Source: Macrothele yani (Eukaryota > Arthropoda > Arachnida > Araneae > Macrothelidae). Taken from it: DNA of 64,000 nucleotides. Made by a program: the position numbers and the translations under genes. Location of the stretch: positions 200,513,232 to 200,577,231 of the forward strand of contig CM076990.1 in NCBI GenBank assembly GCA_039090855.1, read 5' to 3'. A model generated the notes under the pieces. It searched no databases, was not told the origin of the DNA, and saw nothing but the letters and a program-made list of their open reading frames with translations. Below are positions 31,831 through 43,662 of this stretch, one piece after another; position 1 is the first letter of the stretch, and each line of letters opens with the position of its first letter.

Positions 31831-33943
31831 CAGTAGAGTCTCGATAATCCAAAGTAATCAAGGCCGGAACCAACTCGGATTAAGTGGAATTTCAAAATAT
31901 GAGCATGATTCTGAACGAAGGTAGTTAAATATAAACCCAAAACTCTTAGAAACAATGATCAATTAAAATTTTAGCAAAAAAAGACTGACTTACATCATAT
32001 TAACAACAAAAAATTAATCTAATGTCTTCTGCTTTTTCGCGAACGCACAGCACCTTTTTTTTTTTTTTTTTTTTTTCCCATCGCTATCTCTGTCTTTTTT
32101 AAAAAATAACATCAGCTGGTGATGATCCAGTTGCTGCTCTACGTATTTAAGGGAAGTCCCTGCAGCCGCCGTACCTTCCACATGAGAAAATGTTTTATCT
32201 TGTGCACAGTCAGTTCCTTCTTTACACGATTCCGAAACCTTTTCATTAGTAACTATACGAATAATTGCTTCATCTGTAATTTATTCCTGGTCATTGCAGG
32301 AAAGCCAATCGGTCACGCAATTTTCCGATGCATTCTTGCATCTGGATATCTGTGAAACTAGGTTTGTGAGATCATCCAAGTCGTCATTTTCGAGCAGATT
32401 ACACCAACATTTCACTAGTGTCTCGGATCTGATTTGCGCCCATGATTCCGCAAGCCAGTAAATCATGTCCTTGATCGAAATTTATTTTAAATGAACTGTC
32501 AACGATTCTTCTCCATTGGTTTCCTCCAAAATATGTGCTAGTAATTGCTTGCGGTACTTCTATTTGAGGTTATTAATCACTCCTTGGTCCACTGGCTGGA
32601 TGAGGCTTGTAATGTTGGGAGGGGAAAACATGGCCTTTATCTCACCTGTATACAAATCTTTGATATTGGTGTGTAATGGGGCGCTATCAATTAGAAGTAT
32701 CGCTTTTCGATGTAGGTTGTTTTCCTGCAAATATTTTTTTGTTTCAGGCACAAATTCCTCAAGAAAACACTTTGAATATCTCCTTGCTCATCCACGCTTT
32801 CCTCTGGTGTTTGTAGGATACTGGCAAAGCCTGAATTGCGACGTTTTTAAACGCCCGCGATTTTTTAGATTTTCTGATCACCACTAAGGGCAATTTATGA
32901 GTTCCCAGTGCATTAGAACAAGCCATAATAGTTATTTGCTCCTTTCTTTGCTTGAAGTCCGGCGCTGATGTTTCAGATTGAGACACTAAAGATCTGCTAG
33001 ATAGTATTTTAAAGTTGAGTTTTGTGTGAAAGAAATCTGCTGCTTCAAAACCTGCAGAAAGTTTCTCGCCATTGATGGTTAGCTTACAAACTCCGAACCT
33101 TTTTTCCATCGGTCTAACCCCTGACGCTAGTAGAGAAATTGTTGGCTTCTGTTAGTTGTCTTCGAAACTACAATGCCTTTTCTTGCAGCATGTGACCTGA
33201 TGTCTGACTCCCTTTCAGCACTGGTCTTTTCGCATTCACTTTTTTGCAAACATTCCCTTGATTGCCCGCACTCTTCGACGCAAAAGTTCTCGATGCTCCA
33301 CTTCTCAATTTTTGGATTGGTTCGTTTTCCAATCACCGACACCTAATTCATTCACCACCTTGTTTATACTCTCTCCAGCATCTATTCTTTTTCAAAGCAT
33401 TGATCTTCACATTCAGAGGAACAGCAACATGTTTTCTTTTGCCGCTCATTTTAGTTCTAGATTTTGTCGTCTTCTTGCATCAAGTTCTCAGAACACTTTG
33501 ACGCATGAATTACGCACTCAATAGGCTACATAACACGCCTGCATGCCGGACAAATAGGTGCTTATGCACCAAGACGTTAATACAACACTGGTCGTGTTTA
33601 GTTTTCAGCTTTCTTTTAGGGGCCTCTCCTACCCTTTCAACTTCCCAGTTGGCATCAAAATTTATTCTATTTTTCTTTTTCGAATGGTGTCCAGCTTCAA
33701 CGGTTTTCCACGGTTTCACACTGACATTTTGTTGCACATTTAGCACATTTTGTTTCTTGGCATTGGCTTCAAAATTACCTGAAAAGGGCCTTTTTCGGCT
33801 CCGTTTCAAAAAATTTTACATGCAAATCACCCAGAATTTCTTATTAGATTTTTTTTTAATTTATTTATGATGCATACTTTTTTTTATGTTTCATCACGAA
33901 TGACTTTGGATTAAGCGGGACTCAGATTATCAAGACTTTACTG
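31831..33943 (-). mobile_element. Tigger-family (pogo) element, both ends present
   Basis: The left end CAGTAGAGTCTCGATAATCC and the right end inverted CAGTAAAGTCTTGATAATCT are matching repeats of about 25 bp. TA precedes the left end; the base pair after the right end has become CA. Length is 2113 bp. The transposase is on the minus strand. Confidence 0.88.
32560..33809 (-). pseudogene. Tigger transposase (CENP-B HTH plus DDE_1 domain), broken
   Basis: Minus-strand pieces in order: the N-terminal KRSRKRPFSGNFEANAKKQN and KKKNRINFDANWEVE (33809-33600); NKVVNEFGVGD-like sequence with LKSEISVIGKR (33360-33300) and IENFCVEECGQSRECLQ (33300-33220); the catalytic core with KLSAGFEAADFF (33070), KEQITIMACSNALGTHKLPL (32950-32890) and LPVSYKHQRKAWMSKEIF; then AILLIDSAPLH with the second catalytic Asp and MFSPPNITSLIQPVDQGVI with the third (32710-32570). 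The order and the T-S-L-I-Q-P-x-D-Q-G motif are diagnostic for Tigger. Multiple frameshifts separate the pieces. Confidence 0.88.
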
Positions 33944-34599
33944 CATTTGTTTTAGATTGATTATGCAGCTGCACGCTTCCATTGCTTAATTTTCCTTTCC
34001 CTTTCTTTATATGCCCTCAAATGACAATAATTTCATCCATCATGATGAAAGATCTTTCAGCCTGAGGACCATGAATGCAAGATATCAAAAGCTTTCACTA
34101 TTTCAGATAAATGGTGCAACTTTGAGAATATGAATATTTTTGAGTAACATGCACTAACTCTTACAAATCTGTCAACTGCACCACTTCTGTTTTCAGAAAT
34201 TTCCCCCTGCCTTACCAAGCTCAAATACAGACATTTATGGGGGAAATAACACTTAACAACACAGAATAGAAGGAAAATCATGCAGAAAAAAAAACAGTTG
34301 AAATGTTTGCTCCGTCTTACTTCTGTTCTCAAAAATGTTTCCTTCATTTTCAAGCTGAGGGTTGTCCAAATGGAACATAGACTAGCTGTTAAGTTAAGTG
34401 TACTTTATTACAGCTTAAGAATACCCAAAAGGAATGCCGGTAGGAATGTCATATTATAATATGTTAATTGTTAAGGGCAGTAGAAACTGTGATCCAAGTT
34501 GGAATGTCATTAGATGAAATAAATGCAAATGTATGCAGCATGTATTTAAGTATTAGGGTGTGCAGAACGAAGTCATTCATCTGGTGTTGTGTTGTTCAG

Positions 34600-35640
34600 T
34601 GCTCGTTGAAGAAGCTACCATGCCTAGATGAGGAAGGCGCGCAACATTTGTTCAGTTATCAGAGTTTGAACAAGGCCATATAGTGGTTGTGTGGGAAGGA
34701 AGTTGTTCCTCTGTCAGATTGCAGACTTAAGTGGGATGAGAGGTATTGGTCGTGGTAAGAGGAGCCTTTGCACACTCGCAGATGTGGTTCCAGGCTACAC
34801 AGAGTTACAGACACATGAGAAGAACGGCATATCAGGAGGGTGGCATTGGCAGAGTGGACAGTTACGGCATCACAAATTCAATCTTCTGTCATACCAAGGG
34901 TGTCTACCAGAACAACATGCAATTGTTTGTTGGAAGCAGGACTATGGGCATGTGTGCTGCTGGCATGGGTACCACTGACACCTGGTCACAGTTAAGCATG
35001 TTTGTGGTGGTGTCAAGAACGAGTTCATTGGAGGGAAGAATAGTGGTCAGTGGTCTTCAGTGATTAAAGCTGATTCTGCTTGAGAACGTGCGACTGTCAT
35101 GTACGCATCTGAAGGTGACAAGGTGAGCGACTTCTCCCATCATGCATCCATCAACGACACACAGGCCCCATGCTGGGCATCATGGTGTGGGGAGCGATTA
35201 GCTATTTCTCTCGTACGAGTCTGGTGTTTGTACGGCATACACTGAATAGCAGTACGTACATTAGCGACATTGTGCAGCCCGTCGTCCTGCTATTTTTGAG
35301 TACGATATTCCTGCAGAATAACGCCCATCCACACTCCACCCGGGCAACTCAACAAGCTCTTCAGGCAGTGCATTAATTCCCTTGGCCAGCATGCTCTCCG
35401 AACTTGTCTCCAATCTAGCACGTCTGGGACTGAATCGGACAAAGACTTCTGCAGACCCCGGCAGGCAGCGACTACATCTAAATTATGTATCCAAGTTGAA
35501 AGCGCATGGAATGCTATCCCCCAGTGTGATATCCAGAATTTTTATGATCGATTGCATGCCAGATTGGAAGCTTGTATTACTGCTGGACGAGGTGCAACAC
35601 CTTATTAAAATGTGCCTTCTCTGTACACTGTAATATACAT
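34600..35640 (+). pseudogene. Tc1-type transposase relic (second lineage)
   Basis: The plus strand from 34620 reads MPR, a stop, then GRRATFVQLSEFEQGHIVVV, the N-terminus of a widespread Tc1 lineage. Later come LGIMVWGAISYFSRTSLVFV (35170-35230), FLQNNAHPHSTRAT with Asn in place of the second catalytic Asp (35320-35350), the S-P-N-L-x-P-I-E block in another frame near 35390-35430, and the C-terminal RLHARLEACITAGRGATPY-like end near 35550-35610. It is heavily mutated. Terminal repeats were not identified. Confidence 0.65.
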
Positions 35641-35899
35641 CAAAAGGTAAATTAAACATTGAATCACTTCACGTGTGATCACTTTCCTTTCTTAACAAGT
35701 TGTTGCTACAACATAAATCTCATAGATGCAGCTGCAATATTTAATAGTGTTCTTTTTTCACTTTCTGGCAGTGTATACATAACACATGTGTGCTGATAGC
35801 GCTACAAAGAGGCACCCGTAACATTTAGGCAGGTGTTCCATCAGCTGATAAGTTTATGGATACCCAACACATAGAAGGAAGCAGGCTGCTTCACAAACC

Positions 35900-36870
35900 A
35901 TTCTTCAACAGCTTCACAAACCTGTGTTGGAATGGCCTTTCAGTAACTGTTTGACAGACCTAAAAATGTGAAAATTGCAGAAAGACATGTCTAGAGTGTA
36001 AGCAGGATGGGCAAGGGCCTCCCAGCCATACTGTTGCTGGCAATTGTTGGCAATGTGTGGCCTTGCATTGTCATGAAGCAGAATGACATGGAAGAACGGG
36101 CTTCTTTTGGCCATTATGAGGATGGGTGCCTCCATTCTTTGATTGAGCAAATGGGTTTTGTTGCTGGATCAAAATGGTGGTACCATATCTCATCTCTGGC
36201 AACAATCTTGGACAAAAACATGGGTCCCTCCTCCTGGTAGTGCAAAAAGTGTTGCAATGACAGACCCATTCTCAGTGACATTTGATCCTCTATCAGATGT
36301 TTCAGAATTCACTGTGCACACACTTTCAAATACCCCAGTTCCTGGTGGAGAATTGTGCCAATGAAGCCCCCGGCGATTGATCCTTTATCAGATGTTTCAG
36401 AATCCACTGTGCACACACTTTCGAATACCCCAGTTCTTGGTGGACAATTGTGCTAATGAAGCCCCCTGGCGATTGATCCTCTGTCAGATGTTTCAGAATC
36501 CACTGTGCACACACTTTTGAATACACCAGTTCTTGGTGGAGAATTGTGCCATTGAGCCTCCTGGTGATACCTATTGCAGCTTCTAACTCGCTGTTATTCT
36601 GTGGTGAACTTTCACCAGTTCCTCTACTGCTGCGATTGTCTCTAGTATGATGGCAGTGTGTGCTTGGGCAGGTCTTAGCAGATCCATAGTGCTTTCATGT
36701 CCACCCAGAAATTCTTTGCACCATTTCAAGACCATACTGTGTGCAATGCATGCATTCCCATAAACCACCTGCATGCGTCGTAAGATTTATGTTGATTTGC
36801 GTCCCTCTTTTGTCAAAAATTGGATCACAGTTTGCTGTGCCCTCATGGAGGTATGCATAATATAGGTCAT
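35900..36870 (-). pseudogene. mariner transposase relic with an internal triplication
   Basis: Minus-strand pieces are QTVIQFLTKEG (about 36835), MQVVYGNACIAHSMVLKWCK (36774-36715) as the helix-turn-helix, AVEELVKVHHRIT, the linker GYSKVCAQWILKHLTEDQSP repeated in frame (36526-36326), and the catalytic C-terminus VILLHDNARPHIANN with the second Asp and PAYTLDMSFCNFHIF (36100-35960), where the third Asp position is altered (S-F-C-N). A mariner identity is clear. The subfamily is uncertain and terminal repeats were not paired. Confidence 0.7.
36283..36570. repeat. 96 bp segment in three tandem copies inside the mariner relic
   Basis: Copies start at 36283, 36379 and 36475 with GATCCTCTATCAGATGTTTC-like sequence and contain CACTGTGCACACACTTT. 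They are about 90 percent alike. 96 bp is 32 codons, so the coding frame is preserved. Confidence 0.9.
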
Positions 36871-36999
36871 TTAAGTTCCTTTGATATACTCACATACAGT
36901 GCATCGTATCAACTAAATGCTCTTCATGCTCTATTTCTCTTTTAATGTGTAATTACTACAGTTCCACCCATTGCTTCAGCAGGTACTGTGAAGCACTAC

Positions 37000-37830
37000 C
37001 TCAGTCTATACTTTATTTGGATGACCCATATATTTAACAACAATACTGGGCAGAAGGGATACCCCCCCCCTAAAAATGACTATTACACGAAAAATCTTGA
37101 CTCTGCCAAGCTTTGGTTTTTTAAAGTTCTGAAAAACGCAATTCCATTTAGCTTTCAATTTTGAGCTTTGAAGGATATAATTCCATTCTCAGATGGGAAA
37201 GTGACCCCCACCCACCACCTCCAATCCCCAAAAGATTTATTTCCAGTTATGCATCGATCTGGAGAATGATGATGAAAAAGGCAAAACTGCTCAAATTAGA
37301 AGGAAAATCTCATGAATTACGTTTACAAGGAAATTTTTATGCCATCTAACTTCCATTTTTGGAAATTGTTACCTACAATTTCAAGTTGAAAATATAAGCA
37401 TTGTGGAATAAAATGATATTTAACAACAATAGTGGACAGAAGCAACATTACAAGAAAAAGAAATTAAAACTTCATGGGGAAGGGAAATCTTCACTCCTTT
37501 TTACTTCCAATACCGAAAGTTTTGAAAGATGAAATATCCTTCCCTAAATTTTTCTTGTTTTTTATCGATCTCAAGAACAACCCAATGATGACAAAAATAA
37601 ACCCCCCAAAAAATGGAATTTTGTGGAAGAATCTTATGTATGCATGATGGTAGCTTTGATGATATTTGACATGAATTTCTTGACAGCCAGTTATGTTCCA
37701 GTGCAAAGTATTGGTGGATCCAAATTACATCAAGATAAAATGTAGTCAAAATGAGGTGGGGGGAATGCACTAAAAAAGGAATACTAATTTTAAGCTTAGT
37801 AGAAAAAAAAATGAAATGCAAGGAAATTCA
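37000..37830. repeat. dispersed repeat of about 390 bp units, partial dimer
   Basis: The segment ATATTTAACAACAATACTGG-like occurs near 37031 and again near 37421, each followed by ACAGAAG, an A-rich part and a T/C-rich part. The same unit type recurs at 53220-53790. No coding capacity. Confidence 0.6.
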
Positions 37831-38169
37831 CATTTTTCTCACACTTCATTTCTTTTATTCAATTTCACTGAAATATTTTTATAACTATCAAAATATATGT
37901 TTTACAAAACATGTTAAGCGAAATTACACAGATTTACTCTTACGAGTAGTGACAGAAGACACCATAAGAAAGAAGTTAACAGAAAATCTTGAGGAAAAGA
38001 AAAACAAGTAATCTCACTCTATCAGCAGACATGACAAGAGGACATGCCTAAACAAAGTTTTAAGAAAATCTATATTTTCCTGGTAGATAACAGAATTTGA
38101 TGAATGTTTTCTTTAACCCCAAAATATTCACTCATGTATTCATTCCATTAAAAAAACTGAAAATATACA

Positions 38170-38330
38170 CAAATTTTGAAGATGACAATCCGATTTTTGG
38201 CGTAAATGTGACAAGGATGGTCAGTCAGATAATATCCGAAAACTTGAAAATTTTCATCGTCCTGAAGCGGGACTCGAACCCGCGTCTCAAAAATCGGATT
38301 GTCATCTTCAAAATTTGTATTATATGGCGT
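38170..38330 (-). repeat. inverted repeat enclosing a tRNA T-arm-like segment
   Basis: AAATTTTGAAGATGACAATC followed by CGATTTTT (38173-38201) returns inverted at 38286-38317. Just inside the right arm the minus strand reads GCGGGTTCGAGTCCCGC, a perfect T-arm with a B-box, followed by TTCAGGACG like an acceptor 3' strand. The matching 5' half of a tRNA is not seen. It is probably part of a tRNA-derived SINE caught in a fold-back. Confidence 0.55.
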
Positions 38331-38559
38331 AATCCCGTATTTCTTTCATGATGAAAACATACACTTATCACATTCCCGTATTAAAAAAAAAAAAAAAAAT
38401 TAAGGACATGCATACATACAATTTAAAAACCTGAAAACATTCAGTCACACACTCATACAATTTGAAAAAACCTTGGAAATATTTACGCACATACATACAT
38501 ATCACTAAGCTGTTCTCTGAGATTCAGAGGTTAACTCCAAAAGAAATACAAACTACCAG

Positions 38560-40310
38560 ATATTTTTACTTACTGTTGTCGTATCAAACTTCTCCATTTA
38601 CAGTGATCTTGGCATACAACTTGGGCTTCACTGATATCCACTACACGCCGTACACAAGATCTTTTATACTTCATACTCATAATCTTTTTCTTATGCAGAC
38701 ACTCCCAAATCTGATTCACCCATGTCTTCCTTGGCCTTCCTCTGCCTTTCCTTCCTGCCACTTGCACTAAAAAGATTTTCTTAGTAAGCATCTCATTGCT
38801 CATTCTTTTAACATGGCCAAACCACCGAAGCATATTAGTCTCCACCTTGCTAACAACATTTTGCTTCACATCACACAACTGCAATACATCTTCATTCCTC
38901 GCCACCCCCCACCCCCGTAAGTAACGCATTTCTCCAGCACACAAACGACTCCTATGTTTCTTCTGCAGTACCTAGGTTTCACTGCCATACATCAGAGTAG
39001 GAACAATTACATTTTCATACACTGCCATGTGGGACTCTAGAGAACCCATCATTCCTGTGAAAACCTCACAGAGCAGCTATGACTTTCAATGAAGAATTCA
39101 CTTGCCTACTAATTTCACCATCCAATTTGTTCTCTGTGTCAAACATGCTTCCTAAATACACAAATTCACTCACCTGGTCAATCACAGTGCCATTTAGACT
39201 TACATTACATTCAGTGATACCAGTTCCTCTCTCAAAAACCATAACTTTGGTTTTTCCCTTATTTATACTCAGTTTGAATTTCATGCAAACTTCGTACATC
39301 TGGGAAAACATACCCTGTAAATCACTTTTGCTCTCTGCCAACAGGACAGTGTAATCAGCATACAGCAATCTGCAAACACAGATATCACCAAGATATAAAC
39401 CACTATTATCTATTTTGGCATCACTCATCCATAAATATATTAAACAGCCATGGTGACATTACACAACTTTGTCTGACTCTTGCACCAATAGAAAACCATT
39501 TTGATAAAACACCATTCACTCATACACAAGCTCTACTACTAGCATACATGGCTTTTACACTATTAAGTAGATTCCCAGTAACACCATATTCATTCAATAC
39601 CTTCCACAAAAGTGTCCTATTTACTCGGTCGTAAGCTTTCTCTAAATCTATGAAGGCAGCAAAAACTTTCTTACCAACAGCCAGATACTTTTCAATCATT
39701 ACGTGTAATGCTAAAATTTGGTTAGTGCAGCCTTTACCAGGCATAAAACCACTCTGAACATCCCACCCTTTCTCTGATGTAAGACCCCGTACTTTTTCAA
39801 TAACAACCTTACCAAACACTTTTCCTGGCACGCTTAGTAGGCTAATACCACGATAGTTCTTGCAGTCAGTCTGATCGCCTTTTCCCTTATACAAGGGAAC
39901 AATGATAGCATCCTTCCAATCCTGAGGGACCATTCCTAACTCACAGCACGGCTGGCAAATTTCAGTTAACCACTCAATTACAAGGTCATCACCATATTTC
40001 AACATCTCGGCAGTTATGCCATCAACTCCTGGAGCCTTACCATTCTGCTTACACACTTCTTCTCCTAAGATCCCTCCAAGCTTTACACACTTCTCCTAAG
40101 ATCCCTCCAAGCTTTACACACTTCTTCTCCTAAGATCCCTCCTGTGCTTCCATCCCGCACTGTGACATCATCTACGTCTGTCTCAGAATCGTCTCTGCTT
40201 TCCTGATCTAATAACTCACAGAAGTATTCACCCCATCTTTCACTTAACTCATTGGGCTCCCATATCATTCCCCCAATTTTATTCTTCACACAACTTACAA
40301 CTTTGTTTAA
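38560..40310 (-). pseudogene. RTE-clade LINE, linker plus reverse transcriptase half
   Basis: From 40290 the minus strand reads ELSERWGEYFCELLDQES (end of the EN-RT linker), then from 40056 CKQNGKAPGVDGITAEMLKY, VPQDWKDAIIVPLYKGKGDQ, CKNYRGISLLSVPGKVFGKV, IDLEKAYDRV (first RT Asp), and stops near 39520. The catalytic box reads LLYADYTVLLAES (39380-39350), Y-A-D-Y in place of Y-A-D-D, so it is inactive. VYLGSMF follows, and the C-terminus has MLRWFGHVKRM, a signature of RTE elements (38830), then GRGRPRKTW. The copy lacks the endonuclease; its 5' end overlaps the 3' end of the fragment at 3480 by about 90 bp. Confidence 0.85.
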
Positions 40311-40699
40311 ACATTTAGTCACATTCATATAATTAAACAAAAACCTAAAAATATTCAAACCATTTAAAAAAACAAATCTAAAGTGTTTCACACATATTGT
40401 GCAATAAAAAAAACTAAACACATTCATTCATGCAATTAATAAAACTAAAACATACACTTTCACATGTTTGAAAACTAAAAATGTTAAATTTGTGCTATAA
40501 ATAAAAAAACACCAGAAACATGCACTCATACACTCATACAATTGAAAAAAAAAAAAGTTACCATATCACAGGAACATGGGAAAAGAGGAGAACAATCAAG
40601 AAAAATTTAAAGAACTGAAGTACAAAACCGAAACCTCGAATTTTCACTGGCTGTTGAGAGTCTAAATTCTACCTATATAAATGCACTAACTCACATTTA

Positions 40700-41130
40700 T
40701 TTTGTCTGATGCCAGGACATTAGTGGTCATTAGCATTTTAAAAGCAGGGAATAATACAATTTTCCGACTAAATTACAGGCCTATTTCAATTATTTCATTT
40801 CTTCCCATTTATATTCAGAAGGTATTTCATACTGTTTGGCATCAGCACCTGATTTTTAAATTGATTATAATTAATTTTCCTAAGTGGATCATTTTGCTGA
40901 TCAAATTTCCTCTCTGTACCAGATTTTCTTTATGTTAGAATCAAACAATATGTATCTTCTCTTTGATCTACAAAGACAGCATTTTAGCACCTACTCTCTT
41001 TTTTTGCTATATCTCAGTGATATTCCTGTTCAACCAGAATGTTACACTCTTGAGCCCTATGCAAATGACACACCCGTTATTTTTCAGTCGAAAAGTAAAG
41101 CTCATCTGATTTCCAATTTGAATTAGATTA
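40700..41130 (+). pseudogene. Jockey-like LINE reverse transcriptase relic
   Basis: The plus strand has ILKAGNNTIFRLNYRPISII and IQKVFHTVWHQHLIFK, the start of an RT palm (40731-40860). From about 41005 it has LYLSDIPVQPECYTLEPYAND with TPVIFQSKSKAHLISNLN (to 41124), where the Y-A-D-D box has become Y-A-N-D. The piece between them, which should carry the G-x-P-Q-G motif, is missing or unreadable. Short and old. Confidence 0.65.
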
Positions 41131-41139
41131 TTTACATTT

Positions 41140-43650
41140 TTTCATAAATAGAAAATCAAGATAAATCATGCCAAATCAAATGACGTAAATTTTTGTCTAA
41201 AGTTAGATCCTGCTGCCATCTTGAAGCACTTCTTTCGCTTATGATTTTTTAATAAAAAAAAAAATTCCTTGGGATAAAGATGTAAAATTTTTGGTGTTAC
41301 CCTTGTTCAACATCTATGCTGGGCATCACATATCAACAACACACTTACTAGTAACTCAGAAGAATGAGAGGAACTTTACAACCATTAATTGATGGGGGGT
41401 GGACACTCGTGGCTCATTAAAATTTCTTATAAGGCATATTTCTTTCCTGTTCTACTCTGTCTTGCTTTGTTTGGTGTCTGGCAGCTCATTCATCCTGGAG
41501 GAAACTAAAATGCTTTCAATGTATTTTTGTATGCAAGGTCACAGGAGACGCTATTTACAGCAAAGAGGTATTTTTAAAAAGTTACTTCCTCTTCCCCACA
41601 GATGGGGTTAGTCACTCCCTGTAAATTTTTTTAACATTTGGATGATTTTCCAAATGAGTTAGTAATAAGGGCAGTTTCTTACTATCTCCACTGTAAGCAG
41701 CACTTTACATACCCTCATCATTTTTTGCTTGTTTACAAGTAGTATTTTCTTCAAAAGTGCATTAATAGGCATTTCCCCTTTGGAATTAAAAGGACTATCT
41801 TTTGCCTAATTAATTATATCTTAATTTTTCCATCATACAATGTTTTTGTGTTCTCATTGCCTACTTCTATTACATTGTTATTTTAGTTCTTGATGAAATA
41901 TCAGTATTCAATTTTTATTGAAAACTTATTTTACAGAACTTTTACTTGCAGTCAGAGGAAAAGATCTTTTCCTTTGATTGCCTTTCCTTTATCCATAATT
42001 TTGTTAAACTTCTCAGATTTTGTTAAAATAAAATTTTAACTTTTTGTCATTCCCCCTTTTGAGGTGGAGTCTAACCAAATACTTACTTTTAACAAAAAAA
42101 TTTGCATCTTTCAAATTCAATACTTACAGTTTTTTTTATTTTGAGCATTTTTATAAACCTAGCCAACTTTTTATCAGACTTATTTTAATTTATGTGCAAT
42201 TCTTTGGAAGATTTCATGTTGCCGGTGGTTCCACAAACCACACCACTTTCTCCTGATGTGTTGATAGACATTCAATGCCTTTTGGGGAAACTTAATTTCT
42301 GCTGTTTTCAGCATTTTAATGACTTTCACACTTTGGATGGTGTTATCAAATGATTATTCAGCTGTTTGTACTTTTCTCACATTTTTTTTTTTTTCTTTTA
42401 CCGTTTGTTTTGCCTCCATCAATAGCATGCTGTTTAATTTTCTTTTATAGCACATTTTTATACCCTTGAAAGTGGAGGATTTCTTTCCTTCTGTGCTCTC
42501 AGGTGTTTTTCTTCTTTATATATTTGCATGTTCAATTTTATTTTCCAGTTGCATTTTTATCCTCCTCTAAGTGCTACCAGCTTGGTTCTCTGGTGACTCG
42601 GGGCTCTGGAGGAGTGAAAGGAGATGATCCCACTCCCAGGAAAGAAATGCATAACAAAAAAAAAAAAAAAAAAATAAAGGTGTAGCATACAATGGATTCT
42701 TAATGCTTGCATCCCCAGCTTCCTCCCTACAGATGTGATATTTTAATTTTGTTGATCTTCAAAATTGTTAGACTTTCCTTTTGCATTTTACTTTGAGACT
42801 AAATGGGATCACCCTCTTGTTATTCTTTTTCTGCTGCAGAAAGCTTTATGCCAGTACTTCCCTTGATCCCCACCTAAATTAAAAATTTAAATTATTTTAC
42901 TTTTCTCCCAGTTTTGTTAAGTCCACTTTATTCCCATTTGATTATTTAGAGAAACAGCATACAAAAGTTAGCATGGAAAAATAAGTAAAATCAAATATGT
43001 GCAAACATTTCCAGCATTTTATGATGAAATAGATGCTGCACATACACAAGCAGGTCACATTTAATCACCACTGAAGTATGTCTGCACGGCCAAAGGAGAT
43101 GCAAATGTGCACTCTGTATCTCCTTTGGCAATCTGCTACATTGCTTGTCCTCCATGTTGTAATCACCACTTCTGAACTTCATACATCACTCATGACACAT
43201 GCTTGCACCTACAGCTTTCTCGCCATATGCCAAACAAACCTACTCTTGTGCTTCTGCAGTGGTTTTCCCAAGATTAAACATGAACAACAGACAGTGGCAA
43301 ATGTACAGCTTGTTGATCACCATACCTTAGCTCAACTATCTGCACATGGACTGTCAGCTTACACATGTTGTTTGACACAGTGTTGGCACCTTATACCCAC
43401 AGCATGAAATTCTGACAAAAATTCAACCATTTTGCTTTTATAGCCCTCTATGTGGACCACCAAAAATGTATACAGATGTAATAAAAATTAGTTTTACATA
43501 AATCAAAATGAGTTCACCATATACTCTGTTGTTAAGTTATTGATTGAGAAAACTTTATTTTGGACTATGTATAGCTGGACTAGAACAAAAATACTGCCGT
43601 GTAATATACCTCCACATGAATTCTGTATGTGCTGCATCATCTGATATAAT
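41140..43650. other. no gene seen
   Basis: AT-rich sequence with poly(T) near 42380 and poly(A) near 42655. One hairpin-forming stretch lies at 43089-43128. No supported coding or mobile element. Confidence 0.6.
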
Positions 43651-43662
43651 GTGAAAAAAGTA

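Noticed and set aside
38266..38300. A complete tRNA gene
   Set aside because: Only the T-arm and acceptor-like 3' strand are present; no D-arm or anticodon arm can be formed.
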